64,000 nt of DNA from Atopobium sp. oral taxon 416 (GCF_018128285.1 NZ_CP072380.1:1550001-1614000), one strand, 5' to 3'. Numbered from the stretch's first letter, positions 37,696 to 47,887 are shown. The notes: generated by a model not told the origin, from the sequence alone. Translations and numbers: made by a program.

Positions 37696-38743
37696 GGACA
37701 TTGTGGAAGAAGCACTCGAAGCACAGAAAGTGGCTTTCGCTCAGATAACCTCCGCTATCGAGCAGGCCCAGACCATCGCAATCTGTGCCCATACCAGCCC
37801 GGATGGGGATGCAATCGGCTCAGGGTTAGCTTTAGCGGCGATCCTCAGGCAGAAATATCCCCAGAAAGCAGTCACCAACCTGTTGGCTGACCCCGATCCG
37901 GTACCCAGGATCTATCAGTTTTTGCCGGGAACGGATCAGATGAAGCATGCGGATGAGTATCAGGAGAACCCTGATCTCTTTATCAGCGTCGATCTACCCT
38001 GCGCCAAGCGTCTGGCGCAGGCGGAAGCGGTCTTTGACCGCTCAAAGCACTCGGTGGAGTTTGATCACCATCCTGCAGACGAGGCGTTTGCGGAGTATCA
38101 CTGCATCCGCCCGGATGCGGCAGCGACCGGCGTGGTGATTGCGGAGTTCGGCCAATATCTGGGCATCACATTTACTTCTGAGGTCGCCAATGATCTCTTT
38201 TGCGCGATTATGACCGATACCGGCCGGTTTCAGTACCAAAACACCAACCCTGAGGTCTTTGATATCGCCTCACTCTTGGTCGATAATGGGGCAGACCCCG
38301 CCAATGTTTCCCTGCATGTCTACCAGAGCTTCAGGCTTGAGTACCTGCACCTTGAGTCGATCGTCTTAGGCCGTATCGTGACTTTCTTAAACGGGAGGAT
38401 CGCGTACTCCTATGCCACCGCGGATGATCTGAAGCGCACCGGCGCTCACCTCGATGAGTGTGATGGGCTGATTGATGCGGTGAGGACCGTCGACGGGGCA
38501 GAGGTAGCGCTCTTCCTGAAGGAGCTGCCTGACGGCAAAGGGGTACGGGGCAATCTGCGCTCCAAAGGTAGCCTCGATATCTCAGTCGTTGCGCGTGAGC
38601 TCGGCGGAGGTGGACACAGAGCTGCTGCGGGCTTCACGGTGGATGGAGACCTCGATGAGGCGCTCTCTGCCTGCCTGCCGCGCCTGAAGGCACTGATGAC
38701 GAACGATGCCTTCTCCGCTCGTACAGGCGGTGTAAGTGAGTGA
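37688..38743 (+). CDS. DHH-family phosphoesterase (NrnA-like oligoribonuclease/pAp phosphatase)
   Basis: The 351-residue protein is predicted to degrade nano-RNAs and dephosphorylate 3',5'-pAp. It has the DHH motifs AHTSPDGDAIGSGLA (about 34-48), FDHHPAD (about 122-128) and TDTGRFQYQNT, and a C-terminal DHHA1 domain ending with GGGGHRAAAGF. ATG 37688 overlaps rbfA. The rbfA-DHH-truB order is common in Gram-positive bacteria and actinobacteria. In some lineages members hydrolyse cyclic dinucleotides, but there is no extra sensory domain here. Confidence 0.9.
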   Translation: MNRDIVEEALEAQKVAFAQITSAIEQAQTIAICAHTSPDGDAIGSGLALAAILRQKYPQKAVTNLLADPDPVPRIYQFLPGTDQMKHADEYQENPDLFISVDLPCAKRLAQAEAVFDRSKHSVEFDHHPADEAFAEYHCIRPDAAATGVVIAEFGQYLGITFTSEVANDLFCAIMTDTGRFQYQNTNPEVFDIASLLVDNGADPANVSLHVYQSFRLEYLHLESIVLGRIVTFLNGRIAYSYATADDLKRTGAHLDECDGLIDAVRTVDGAEVALFLKELPDGKGVRGNLRSKGSLDISVVARELGGGGHRAAAGFTVDGDLDEALSACLPRLKALMTNDAFSARTGGVSE

Positions 38744-39666
38744 AACGGGAACAAAATGGATTGAATCTTCTGCTTGCCGTTGACAAGCCGGGGGGCATAT
38801 CCTCGCACGATGTGGTGAATGCCGTGCGCAGAAGCCTGGGGGAGCGGCGTGTCGGCCATGCCGGAACGTTGGATCCTTTAGCCTCGGGCCTTATGATCGT
38901 GGGCGTCGGACAGGCGACCCGACTGATGGGCCTGATTACCGCAACCACAAAGACCTATATCGCGCAGATCAAGTTTGGCAGCGCTACTTCAACCGATGAT
39001 CGGGAAGGTGAGGTTATCCGGACTGCTCGGGTACCTGAGGTACTGAATAAAACTGCCTTTGCACGACAGGTGTTAGCAAATCTTAAGGGAACACACGAAC
39101 AGGTTCCACCGGCGTATTCCGCCATCTCAGTCAACGGGAAGCGCGCCTATGCGTTGGCCCGCGAAGGCAAACAGGTTGAGCTGAGACCCCGCACGATAGA
39201 GATCATCGATGCAAAGCTGCTCTCATTGGAGCCCGATGAGAGAGGGCCCTTTTGGGACTGTCTCTTCACAGTCTCAAAAGGGACCTATATCCGCAGCATC
39301 GCACGTGATCTGGGGGAGAGCCTCAACACCGCAGCTTGCCTCAGTGGCCTCAGACGCACGTCAGTCGGTCCAATCACGCTGCGGGATGCTCACACTTTGA
39401 AAGATATCGAACAGGCAGGTGCCCTCAGAATCGAAAGCTTCGCCCTCGACCCGGTCAGCGCACTACAGATACCTGCCGTGGAGCTTTCAGACCAACAGAT
39501 CGAGTATCTGTTACAGGGTAAGGCACCTCAGATAGATACTGCTGTTGCTGACGGTAGCCGTATCGCCTTTGCCGGAAAGCATAAGCTGTGGGGCGTGTGG
39601 GAATGCAAAGGGACTTCATTGAAGTGTGTAGCAAACTTTATGCAGGGAATCGTAGGTGTGGCATGA
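38740..39666 (+). CDS. truB: tRNA pseudouridine-55 synthase
   Basis: The 308-residue enzyme makes pseudouridine 55 in the T-loop of tRNA. The N-terminus has LLAVDKPGGISSHDVV, the catalytic Asp lies in GHAGTLDPLASGLM (about 46), and a KGTYIRSIARDLG block follows. The GTG start overlaps the preceding stop (GTGA), and the stop overlaps the ribF start in the same way, so translation is coupled. Confidence 0.95.
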   Translation: MKREQNGLNLLLAVDKPGGISSHDVVNAVRRSLGERRVGHAGTLDPLASGLMIVGVGQATRLMGLITATTKTYIAQIKFGSATSTDDREGEVIRTARVPEVLNKTAFARQVLANLKGTHEQVPPAYSAISVNGKRAYALAREGKQVELRPRTIEIIDAKLLSLEPDERGPFWDCLFTVSKGTYIRSIARDLGESLNTAACLSGLRRTSVGPITLRDAHTLKDIEQAGALRIESFALDPVSALQIPAVELSDQQIEYLLQGKAPQIDTAVADGSRIAFAGKHKLWGVWECKGTSLKCVANFMQGIVGVA

Positions 39667-40721
39667 ACCAAGATACGTTGCCAAAAAGCCTGCTAGGCTA
39701 CCCCTTGCCGCTGAGTGCTCAGGCACAACACGAGCTCGTGCGAAGCTCCCTGTTTGGCTCGGAGACGCTTCCAACCTGTGAAAAGCACGAGTCAGTTATG
39801 CTCTACGCGTCTGACCTTTCAATCTTTAATATTCCTTGTGTATGCACCATCGGGGCCTTTGACGGACTTCATAAAGGACACCGAGCGTTGATTGCGGGTG
39901 CCCGTACCGATGCACAGAAACGTAATCTTCCCTGTATCACCGTGATGTTTGATCCGGACCCCTCTGAGGTTCTGGACCCTCAACGTCCCGAACCACGACT
40001 TCTCTCAGTTACCGACAGAATCAGGGGCCTCCTTGACCTCGGTGTAGACGGAGTAGTCCTGGTGAGCTTCACTGCTGAACTGGCGGCGCAGACCCCGGCG
40101 GCGTTTGTCGATCACCTTCATCAACAGCTCCAGCCGGTAGCGCTCCATGTGGGAGCCAACTTCAGCTTCGGCCAGTATGGCAAAGGCACCGTTGGGACGC
40201 TGCGTGAGTTGGAGGCGCCGAAGAATGTCTCAGTGGTGGTCCAACCACTCTTGCAGGAGCAGGGCCACACTGTTAGTGCTACGACGATCCGTACCTTATT
40301 GGCACAGGGAGACCTGAGCAGTGCGGAAGGACTGCTCAGTCGCTGCCACTTCATTCGGGGCCATGTGGAGCATGGACGCAGTGAAGGCAGGTCGATGGGT
40401 TTCCCGACCGCCAATGTTGTCTGTGAGCCGCTGAGCGCACTGCCAAAAGCAGGGGTGATCGGAGGCTATGTCGTATCCGACGAAGGATGTTGGGCGTCCG
40501 CGATCAATGTTGGGGCACCAGTGAGCTTCACGGACAAAGCTATGCCGCTCTTTCTGGAAGCCAACCTTCTCAATTTCTCGGGGGATCTCTACGGAAAAGA
40601 GGTGGCAGTTCTCTTCTGCGTGTGGCTGCGCGCGGAGAGGAAATTCCAGGATATCCGGGAACTTAAGCGTACGGTTCAAGGCAATATTTCCTGGGTACAA
40701 AATAACTTAGTCTGTTCATAG
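39663..40721 (+). CDS. ribF: Riboflavin kinase / FAD synthetase
   Basis: The 352-residue bifunctional enzyme makes FMN and FAD. The adenylyltransferase domain has TIGAFDGLHKGHRALI (about 63-78) with the HxGH-type site and a VGANFSFGQYGKG block. The C-terminal flavokinase domain begins with GHVEHGRSEGRSMGFPTANV. ATG 39663 overlaps the truB stop, leaving about 60 residues ahead of the adenylyltransferase core, longer than the usual 15 or so. A later start is possible, but no better ribosome site is evident. Confidence 0.94.
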   Translation: MNQDTLPKSLLGYPLPLSAQAQHELVRSSLFGSETLPTCEKHESVMLYASDLSIFNIPCVCTIGAFDGLHKGHRALIAGARTDAQKRNLPCITVMFDPDPSEVLDPQRPEPRLLSVTDRIRGLLDLGVDGVVLVSFTAELAAQTPAAFVDHLHQQLQPVALHVGANFSFGQYGKGTVGTLRELEAPKNVSVVVQPLLQEQGHTVSATTIRTLLAQGDLSSAEGLLSRCHFIRGHVEHGRSEGRSMGFPTANVVCEPLSALPKAGVIGGYVVSDEGCWASAINVGAPVSFTDKAMPLFLEANLLNFSGDLYGKEVAVLFCVWLRAERKFQDIRELKRTVQGNISWVQNNLVCS

Positions 40722-40736
40722 TGGGGAGGTCTGACG

Positions 40737-42662
40737 TTGATTACTGATGAAGACAAAGAATGCGTCCGGCAAGCAACGGATTTCCTTTCCCTCGTGAGTG
40801 AAACGGTCGTCCTCAAACAGCGAGGGCAGGACTTCTGGGGATGCTGCCCCTTCCACCACGAGAAGACCCCCTCATTTAAGATCAACCCTACGACCGGCCT
40901 GTGGCACTGCTTTGGCTGCGGCGCCGGTGGGGATATGTTCACCTACGTAATGAAGCGCGAAAACCTCTCATTTCCCGATGCGATCCGCTATCTGGCAGAT
41001 CGGGCGGGAATTGAGCTCAAGGAGGAGCAGAACGTCCACCATGGCCCGAAACGCAGCCGCCTGCTGGAGTGCCTCGCGGAAACCGAACGATTCTACGAGA
41101 TGATGCTCTTCCGCGGCAAAGGGGAAGGACCAGCTGCTGCCCGTAAATACTTTGCGAGCCGTGGCTTCAATTCCCCGGTGTGCAAGCGCTGGAACTTAGG
41201 CTACGCCCCGGGACACTCTGCCCTGGTGCGTGACCTCAAAGCAAAGGGCTTCACGACACCGGAGATGGTGAAGGCGGACGTGGCGCGCGAGCGTAACGGA
41301 CACGTGTATGACCGCTTCTTTGACCGAGTAATGTTCCCGATCCACGACGAGCAGGGGAGAACCATCGCCTTCGGCGGCAGAATCCTGCAGGCGGCAAAAC
41401 ACGACGGGATCGCCAAGTATATCAATACCGGCGATACCCCGGTCTTCAACAAGCGCAAGCACCTCTTTGCGATCGATAAAGCTCGTGACACCATTGTCAA
41501 AACCTCTACGGCGATCGTCTGCGAGGGTTACACCGACGTGATTGCAATGCACGAAGCGGGCTTTACTGATGTAGTTGCGGCATTGGGCACCGCTTTCTCC
41601 CTCGATCACATCAAGGCACTGGAGCGTCTCCGGGTGCAGAAGATCATCTGCATGTTCGACGGTGACGCTGCAGGGCAGCGGGCCGCAGAGCGTGCGATCC
41701 AATACATCGATAAGACCACCGCAGACCTCGTCTGCGTCGTGCTGCCGAACGGGCAGGACCCCAAGGAGTTCCTCTCCTCGCATACCGCTGAGGAGATGCA
41801 GCGTGAGCTCGACGGGGCACAGCCGCTCATGAGCTTCGTGTTCCAGAAGCGCCTTCAAGGCTACAACCTGAGCATTCCGGGGCAGCGCGTCAAAGCCCTC
41901 GACGATATGGCGACGCTTTTGTCCCCGCTCAAGAACTCTCCGCTCCTCGATGGATACGCCAATGATCTGGCGGACGCCTTGGGAATGGATACGAAGGAAA
42001 CCAAGCGCCACATTCAGATGAAGCCGGCGCCAAAACAGAATAACTACCAGCAGTGGCAGCAGAGACCGAAACATCCGCCGCTTCCTGCGAATGGGCCGCT
42101 CTACGAGGATGCGGACTACTACCAGGAAGATGAGTATGAGGAACCCGCGATTGAGGTGACGCAGACGGTCGAGCAAAACACTATGCGCGCCCTCTCTGCA
42201 GATGACCGCCAACAGATCGCTGCAGAGCGGGAATTGCTCGCGATGATCGCGCAGCGGCCTGACCTGGCCCGTGCCTATGCGGACACAATCGGTGATTTCA
42301 GCTGGGCGGATGAGCGCAACCAAAAGCTCGCTTGGGCAATGCTTGCGACTCCTGAAGGCTCCACGCCACAGCAGGTGGTGGACGCCGCGGAAGCAGTAGA
42401 TCCCCAGGCACCAAAGATCCTCTCGGGCGGCTCAATCGCCGCGCAAGAGGGTTGGGACGGTGAAACCAAGATGGGCTTTCTGGTCAATAGCTGCGATCTG
42501 TACTCCGTCAAACGGCAGCTCCGGCAGATCCGCTCGCAACTGAGACGGACACAGGATAACCTCACGGACGCGACCAGGAATCTCATGAACCGGGCGCAGC
42601 AGCTGTCACAGCGGGAATCGGAGATTTCTCAGCAACTTTTGAAGACTCAACAGTCTCAGTAA
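40737..42662 (+). CDS. dnaG: DNA primase
   Basis: It synthesises RNA primers at the replication fork. TTG 40737 is the start, with GGGGAGG upstream. The 641-residue protein has the CHC2 zinc site ([13 protein letters not shown], then HCFGCG, about 37-65) and the catalytic core with a TOPRIM domain ([13 protein letters not shown] about 263, and [11 protein letters not shown] about 305). The C-terminal helicase-interacting region has a Tyr/Glu/Gln-rich linker and a Gln-rich end. It precedes rpoD as in the conserved macromolecular synthesis operon. Confidence 0.96.
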   Translation: MITDEDKECVRQATDFLSLVSETVVLKQRGQDFWGCCPFHHEKTPSFKINPTTGLWHCFGCGAGGDMFTYVMKRENLSFPDAIRYLADRAGIELKEEQNVHHGPKRSRLLECLAETERFYEMMLFRGKGEGPAAARKYFASRGFNSPVCKRWNLGYAPGHSALVRDLKAKGFTTPEMVKADVARERNGHVYDRFFDRVMFPIHDEQGRTIAFGGRILQAAKHDGIAKYINTGDTPVFNKRKHLFAIDKARDTIVKTSTAIVCEGYTDVIAMHEAGFTDVVAALGTAFSLDHIKALERLRVQKIICMFDGDAAGQRAAERAIQYIDKTTADLVCVVLPNGQDPKEFLSSHTAEEMQRELDGAQPLMSFVFQKRLQGYNLSIPGQRVKALDDMATLLSPLKNSPLLDGYANDLADALGMDTKETKRHIQMKPAPKQNNYQQWQQRPKHPPLPANGPLYEDADYYQEDEYEEPAIEVTQTVEQNTMRALSADDRQQIAAERELLAMIAQRPDLARAYADTIGDFSWADERNQKLAWAMLATPEGSTPQQVVDAAEAVDPQAPKILSGGSIAAQEGWDGETKMGFLVNSCDLYSVKRQLRQIRSQLRRTQDNLTDATRNLMNRAQQLSQRESEISQQLLKTQQSQ

Positions 42663-42711
42663 GCGATATTCGGGTATAAAATTAAAGTTCTGTCTAAAGG
42701 GAAGGAACTAC

Positions 42712-44067
42712 GTGGCTACGAAGAAATCTAAAGAAGATATCCAGTTGTCAGATGAACTTTCTCAGGTTGTCGACAACTTAGTCGCCCAGGCAAATAAGAA
42801 CGACAACACAATCAGTGAAGACGATATTCAGATTGCAACCCGCGATATCGATGTGGACAGCGATGAGCTGTCTGATCTGTATGACGTATTGCGCTCCAAA
42901 GGTGTTGATATTACCGCTGATGAGTCCGAGGTGCCTTCTGATGAGGATACTGATGAGGAGGAGGACGAGGAGGAAGAAGAGGAGGACGAGCTCGAAGATG
43001 AGGAGAGCGCGGAGGAAGCCAATCGCCATAAGGAAGCCAAACAGGTAAATGCCGCCCTGCGTGCGACCGCACCGAAAGGCAAGACCAAAAAGAAGCGTTC
43101 GACCAGAAGCCGTAACCGCAGGACTGACTCTTCAACCGTGATGCTCACCGGCGATCCGGTCCGTATGTACTTGAAGGAAATCGGTAAGGTTGATCTTTTG
43201 ACCGCCGACGAAGAGGTCCATCTGGCCATGAAGATCGAGGCGGGCACTGATGCAACCGAGAAGCTCGAGGCTGCAGAGGACGGCGATATCGAGCTGACCC
43301 GTACCGAGCAGCGCCGCCTGATGCGCATTGAGCAGGTCGGCCTTGAAGCGAAGCAACAGCTGATCAGCGCAAACCTGCGTCTGGTTGTTTCAATCGCTAA
43401 GCGCTACGTCGGCCGTGGCATGCTCTTCTTGGATCTGATTCAGGAAGGCAACTTGGGCTTGATCCGTGCCGTTGAGAAATTCGACTACACCAAGGGCTTC
43501 AAGTTCTCTACCTATGCAACCTGGTGGATCCGTCAGGCAATTACGCGTGCTATCGCAGACCAAGCCCGTACGATCCGCATTCCGGTTCACATGGTCGAGA
43601 CGATCAACAAACTCGTCCGTGTCCAGCGTCAGCTTCTGCAGGAGCTGGGGCGCGATCCTACGCCGGAGGAAATCGGCGAAGAGATGGGCATGACCGCTGA
43701 CCGTGTCCGCGAGATTCAGAAGATCTCTCAGGAGCCGGTATCCCTTGAAACGCCAATCGGTGAGGAAGAGGACTCCCAGCTCGGTGACTTCATCGAGGAT
43801 TCCGGAGCAGTCGCACCTCCTGTGGCTGCAAGTGATTCGATGCTGCGTGAGCAGCTCGATCAGGTGCTCGATGGGCTTGCCGACCGTGAGCGCAAAGTCA
43901 TCAAGCTTCGCTTTGGCCTGGAAGATGGGCACCCGCGTACGCTCGAAGAAGTTGGTCGTGAATTCGGCGTCACCCGTGAGCGTATCCGTCAGATCGAGAG
44001 CAAGACGTTGGCAAAGCTTCGTCACCCCTCTCGCTCCGGCCGCCTGAAGGACTATATGGAGGAGTAG
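42712..44067 (+). CDS. rpoD: Primary sigma factor
   Basis: This 451-residue housekeeping sigma-70 factor starts at GTG 42712 after AAGGGAAGGA. Region 1.1 includes a run of acidic residues (about 83-102) and a basic stretch. Region 1.2 starts at [17 protein letters not shown] (about 147). Region 2 has [36 protein letters not shown] and [13 protein letters not shown]. Region 3 follows. Region 4.2 ends with [26 protein letters not shown] at 42675-42680 could be the -10 of its own promoter, but no good -35 box is seen. Confidence 0.98.
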   Translation: MATKKSKEDIQLSDELSQVVDNLVAQANKNDNTISEDDIQIATRDIDVDSDELSDLYDVLRSKGVDITADESEVPSDEDTDEEEDEEEEEEDELEDEESAEEANRHKEAKQVNAALRATAPKGKTKKKRSTRSRNRRTDSSTVMLTGDPVRMYLKEIGKVDLLTADEEVHLAMKIEAGTDATEKLEAAEDGDIELTRTEQRRLMRIEQVGLEAKQQLISANLRLVVSIAKRYVGRGMLFLDLIQEGNLGLIRAVEKFDYTKGFKFSTYATWWIRQAITRAIADQARTIRIPVHMVETINKLVRVQRQLLQELGRDPTPEEIGEEMGMTADRVREIQKISQEPVSLETPIGEEEDSQLGDFIEDSGAVAPPVAASDSMLREQLDQVLDGLADRERKVIKLRFGLEDGHPRTLEEVGREFGVTRERIRQIESKTLAKLRHPSRSGRLKDYMEE

Positions 44068-44098
44068 TGATTACTCGTTCACTCTACTGGTGACACAG

Positions 44099-44139
44099 AG
44101 TGTGGGGCTGTCGTTGAAAGCAGTCCCACGCTTTTTTTT
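44099..44139 (+). terminator. Strong intrinsic terminator of rpoD
   Basis: An 11-bp stem with wobbles (GTGTGGGGCTG with CAGTCCCACGC) and a 10-base loop is followed by eight Ts. It closes the long rimP-rpoD run and faces the convergent HAD hydrolase gene. Confidence 0.9.
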
Positions 44140-44182
44140 ACGTTATAGGCGCTGCCATCAGTGTGATAAGGGGCAACGCTCT

Positions 44183-44830
44183 CTAGATCTTGAGATTCAC
44201 ATTGTAGGTGCTCTCGGCCCAGGAAACAAACGTATCAGCGTCCCCATCGTAGTGATAGGACTTCATACCCGCTGCCTCAGCGCCTGCGCAGTTGTCAGCG
44301 TTGTCGTCTACGAAGATGCAGCTGACAGGATCAAGCTGGTAGCGCTTGCACAGTGTCGTATAGATCAGGGGATCGGGTTTCATCATATGCTCAAAGGCGG
44401 AGACCACAAAGCCGTCCATTACCTTCATGGATGGGATGCGGTCCTTCTGGCGCCACCAGCGTACCCCGGCGTTGGAGAGCAGATAGCAGCCGCAACCTGC
44501 ATCGTGCAGCGCTACGACTACATCGTTCATGTGTTGCAGGACCGGCTGATGCTGTTCCCACTCCAAGAAGCCCTTGTGCATCGGCTTCCACAGGCGCTCA
44601 GGGACCTTGGTGCGCGCCAGAGCCTCCATTGTGTGCTCTGAGATGACTCCGGCATCGAGGAGCGGCCAGGAGGGGGATTTATAGAGGGCGGCTTCAATCA
44701 GTCTGGTGTCATCCGGTGAGTCGACGTATAAGTTCGAGAACAGCCTGGTATCGAACTTCATGAGGACGCCACCCATATCGAAGACAAAGTTGAATTTATC
44801 TGAAGAGGTTTTTTGAGAATCTGTGGCCAT
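44183..44830 (-). CDS. HAD-superfamily hydrolase (subfamily IA)
   Basis: The 215-residue protein has HAD motif I as FDMGGVLMKFD, in which the second Asp of the usual DxD is Gly, as in the YihX-like branch. Motif II is in YLLSNAG, motif III is the Lys in MMKPDPLIY, and motif IV is IFVDDNADN. It probably dephosphorylates a small phosphate ester such as a sugar phosphate; the substrate cannot be told. It starts at ATG 44830; a TTG two codons earlier is possible. Confidence 0.88.
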   Translation of the reverse strand: MATDSQKTSSDKFNFVFDMGGVLMKFDTRLFSNLYVDSPDDTRLIEAALYKSPSWPLLDAGVISEHTMEALARTKVPERLWKPMHKGFLEWEQHQPVLQHMNDVVVALHDAGCGCYLLSNAGVRWWRQKDRIPSMKVMDGFVVSAFEHMMKPDPLIYTTLCKRYQLDPVSCIFVDDNADNCAGAEAAGMKSYHYDGDADTFVSWAESTYNVNLKI

Positions 44831-44960
44831 ATGCAATCCGCTTTCTCATCGAGAGGTTTATACAATTCATAGTAGTGTTGTCCGCAATGGATACAGTGAA
44901 GTGGACCCCACATTTCGCACATCACAACTCAAATCCCAAATAAGCATGATTTGAGTAGGT

Positions 44961-45785
44961 GAATTAGCATTCTGAGTACAACAGGATAGCGCCAGGCAGA
45001 GGTCGTGGCGCACTCCCGAAGGCTGCGATGTTGGTTGTATAAGCCATCATCGAACGTCGAGGAGAAATGCATCACTACACTCATCTTAGCGCCGCTGAGC
45101 ACAACAAGATCGCAAAGATACACGTCAGGCACTACTCACCCAGCAGCATCGCAAAGGCATCAGACAAAAGACAGCTCCAGTGTGAGCCGCAAGCTTGAAA
45201 GGAACAGTCCACAGGAGAGGCTATGGTGCCTGCGCGGCCCCAAAGGAGGGCAAGTGCGCATCGCAATGCCTGCAGGGCGCACAAGAGGCTGGCTGCACAG
45301 GTGAGGCCGCTTCTTCGTAGATGAGCATTGGTCGCCCGAGCAGGTGGCAGGCAGGATCTTGGCGTCGTGAGCTTTGTGACCATCTAGCGCGCGACTTTGG
45401 CGCTCTGGACTTTCCCGCACCAAGCCAAACGAGCGACTGGAAGGGGAAGCGCCCGCGAAAAGGAGGGGCAAGATCTAGGTCTCCCAGAAGCTCTTAGAAA
45501 GGCTAAGGGAGGCCTTCTGAGCGCTTCTGTCTGGGTAAGTGGGCAAACCGACACTGTCATGGGGCCAACCTCTGCGTGCCTGTAGGTCTGCCCGAGTGCT
45601 CCTTGTGGCTGCTCGTGGGCAGCAAGGGCGTGTGCGCTACCCAGCTCAGCGTCCTTGAGGGGTCCCCACTCAAGACACTCACGCCTGGTTGCGCCAAGCA
45701 GCTCTCCCGGCAGGGCTAAGGTCGCAAAAGCCCTGGGAGGCTACAGGGCGGCCAACGAGGTCTTTAGGGAGATGGTGCACTCAGC
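44961..45785 (+). mobile_element. IS30-family remnant (copy 2)
   Basis: The 5' end GAATTAGCAT and the next 90 bases resemble those of the remnant at 10952. From ATG 45068 the reading is MHHYTHLSAAEHNKIAKIH with a YSPSSIAKASDKR helix-turn-helix. Later blocks in other frames are ALWTFPHQAKR and then a degenerate DDE region ending about KVAKALGGY near 45745. Stops and frame shifts are frequent. The 3' end is not defined and probably meets the IS607 element near 45885. Confidence 0.65.
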
Positions 45786-45884
45786 TTGACAATTCGCCAT
45801 GGTTTTGTCATCCATATGGGGAGGCCGCATCAGACCAAACCCAAATTTTAGAGTGCCGTCCCCAAAATAGTGCTCATACCGTAG

Positions 45885-45906
45885 CAAGCTAGTTTGTTCT
45901 AGCTTG
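45885..45906. repeat. Hairpin at the tnpB 3' end
   Basis: CAAGCTAG-TTTGTT-CTAGCTTG is a perfect 8-bp stem that spans the tnpB stop codon (45889). In IS607 and IS200/IS605 elements the tnpB 3' end overlaps the guide (omega) RNA, so this hairpin may be part of that RNA or mark the element end. Confidence 0.45.
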
Positions 45907-47171
45907 CATGTCCCCGTTGCCAGGGACAGCTCCAGGTCTCGCATCGGTCTCCCGAACGCCTGGTTCGCGTTTCATTGGATTGCGCCTAGCGCCCGCGCGG
46001 GCGGGCGCCCCGGCGGAGGACCCTCCGCGCGCGTTTAGCGTCTCCGGGGCACTCCCGGCGACGAGTATGTTGATTGCCGCGTTCAAATCCCTGTCGATGG
46101 TCAGTCCGCATTCCTCGCATCGGTACGTGCGCTTCTGACAGGGGCAGCTTGGCTTTCACTGCCCCGCATCGCGAGCACGTCTTGCTGCTTGGGAAGAAGC
46201 GGTCCACCACCGCCACCTGGACGCCGTTGCGCTCCGCCTTGTATTCGAGCTGCCGGCGGAACTCGCCGAAGGAGGCGTCGGCGACCGCCTGGGCGAGGTA
46301 GTGATTGCGCATCATCCCGGACACGTTCAGATCCTCGATCGCCACCAGGCCGTACGTCCGCACGAGCCCGGCGGTGAGCTTGTGCGTCGCATCCGAGCGT
46401 GAGTCGGCTATGCGTGCGTTCGCCCGCGCCACCTTGAGGCGCGCGCTCGCGCCTCGCCGATCCCTTGCGCTTGCGCGAGAGCTCCCGCTGGGCTCGCTTG
46501 AGCCCGCTGAAGCGGGCTTTGTACGCGTGCGGGTTCGGCACGACCGTGCCGTCGGACAACGTGGCGAGCTTCCTGACGCCGAGGTCGACGCCGACCGACG
46601 GTCTGCCCCGAACGGGGGACGGGACGCCACCCGGCCTCTCGACCGAAAGCGAGGCGTACCACCGTCCCGCCCTCCGGGAGATCGTCATGCGCGTGACCTT
46701 CGCGTCGCCGACGCGCCGCGCGACGTCCTCGAAGCAGTGGACGCGCCCGACGCGCGGGAGCTTGAGCGCCTTGGGGTCGCCGTCGATCGGGCCGAAGGAG
46801 CCTGTGGTGTACGAGTAGGAGGGCGCAGCCCCGTCCTTGGTCTTGAACCTTGGGAAGCCCGCGCGCCGCCCCTTGCGCTCGCCCGCCTTGGACGCGGAGT
46901 AGTTCTTGAGGGCGCGGCCGAGTGATTCCAGGCCGGCGTTGTAGGCCTCTTTGCTGTTCTCGCGCCACCAGGGGGCAAGCCCGTCCTTGCCGGCGTTCCA
47001 CCACCTGCGCAGGGAGCAATAGGACCAATCGGGCCTCTTTCCGGCCTCGATCTGGGATTTCACGTGAGCGAGGGCCGCGTTGTACGCGAACCGCGCAGCG
47101 CCGGCGTGGGACAGCAGCGCCCTCTCCTGGCGCGGCGTGGGGTCGAGGGCCACCTTCATGGCCTCAAGCAT
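45889..47171 (-). pseudogene. tnpB: TnpB RNA-guided endonuclease, broken by two small indels
   Basis: The first frame (47171 to about 46450) has the N-terminal part and the first RuvC Asp in VGVDLGVRKLATL. A shift at a CG-repeat (about 46445, a missing CG unit) leads to the second frame with the catalytic Glu in LVAIEDLNVSGMM and the zinc-finger half CSRCG. A second shift (about 46132, an extra A) leads to YRCEECGLTIDRDLNAAINIL with the third catalytic Asp. All RuvC residues and four zinc cysteines survive across the frames. It would need repair to be functional, or the indels could be sequencing errors. It starts within the tnpA stop. Confidence 0.75.
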
Positions 47172-47748
47172 CGTCGGCCGCCTTCATGGCCGCCTGGGCC
47201 TTGTGCTTGGCCACCCGCCTTCCGTAGAGCCGGGCGCAGAAGGACGTGAGCACCTCGGTCATGTCGCGCACCAGGTCGTCGTCGAGCTCGGTGTCGTCCA
47301 CCACCACGACGCGGCGGCCCTGCGCCGAAAGGGCGCTCTCGATCAGGCCCGCGTTCATCCGCGCCAGGCGGTCGCGGTGCTCGACGATGATCGTCCCCAC
47401 GGTCGGGTCCGCGAGAAGGCGGTTCAGCTTGCGCCTGCGCTCGTTCATGCCGCTTCCGGTCTCCTTGACGACCTCGGGGTGCTCGACTCCCATGCCGATT
47501 GCGAACGCCTTGAGTCGGTCCGCCTGCCTCTGCAGGTCGTCCTTTTGGTCGCCCGACGAGACGCGGGCGTAGCAGACCGTCCTACCCGACGGGGCTTTCG
47601 CTTCGTTCCTCTCGTATTTGGGGTCGTGTATGAGGATGATCCCCGTCGAGGTCTTCTCGAAGGGCACGGGCATCCGCCCCTCACGGCACCACTTCCATAC
47701 TGTCTGGACGTTCAATCCTTCTCTTTTTGCCCATTCGCTTGCTCTCAT
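47164..47748 (-). CDS. tnpA: IS607-family serine recombinase
   Basis: The 194-residue transposase has a MerR-like helix-turn-helix at the N-terminus (EWAKREGLNVQTVWKWCREG) and a resolvase catalytic domain with the nucleophile Ser in YARVSSGDQKDDL (about residue 64). The EHRDRLAR block (about 119-126) is characteristic of the family, and a short C-terminal helix region follows. The frame is intact. It should move its element through a circular intermediate with little target specificity. The end overlaps tnpB. Confidence 0.9.
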   Translation of the reverse strand: MRASEWAKREGLNVQTVWKWCREGRMPVPFEKTSTGIILIHDPKYERNEAKAPSGRTVCYARVSSGDQKDDLQRQADRLKAFAIGMGVEHPEVVKETGSGMNERRRKLNRLLADPTVGTIIVEHRDRLARMNAGLIESALSAQGRRVVVVDDTELDDDLVRDMTEVLTSFCARLYGRRVAKHKAQAAMKAADDA

Positions 47749-47861
47749 GGATAAATCATACCATACGATAACAAGCTATTACAAGCATTTACCTATACTG
47801 CTGGTAGCGCTCTCCCCAATACGCAGTCGCTCATATACGGGCATTTGTGCCTGTATATACA

Positions 47862-47887
47862 AAGAACCCGCCTGACGGTGGATTCTT
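47862..47887 (-). terminator. Candidate terminator of the DUF1893-like gene
   Basis: On the minus strand an 11-position stem with one mismatch and one G-U pair, loop GTCA, is followed by TTTGTATATA. It lies about 75 bases after the stop of the gene at 47963. Moderate evidence only. Confidence 0.45.

Larger units (their letters stand above)
45885..47760 (-). mobile_element. IS607-family element
   Basis: A serine recombinase gene (tnpA) and a tnpB gene overlap by 8 bases on the minus strand, the standard IS607 layout. The element is markedly more GC-rich than its surroundings, suggesting recent arrival. IS607 elements have no terminal inverted repeats or target duplications, so both ends are approximate. 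The right end was set at a hairpin by the tnpB stop and the left end just ahead of tnpA. Confidence 0.7.

Noticed and set aside
45889-47171. Programmed frameshifting in tnpB
   Set aside because: The two shifts have different directions and contexts (loss of a CG unit, gain of an A), there is no slippery heptamer with a downstream structure, and IS607 tnpB is normally one frame. Mutation or sequencing error is simpler.
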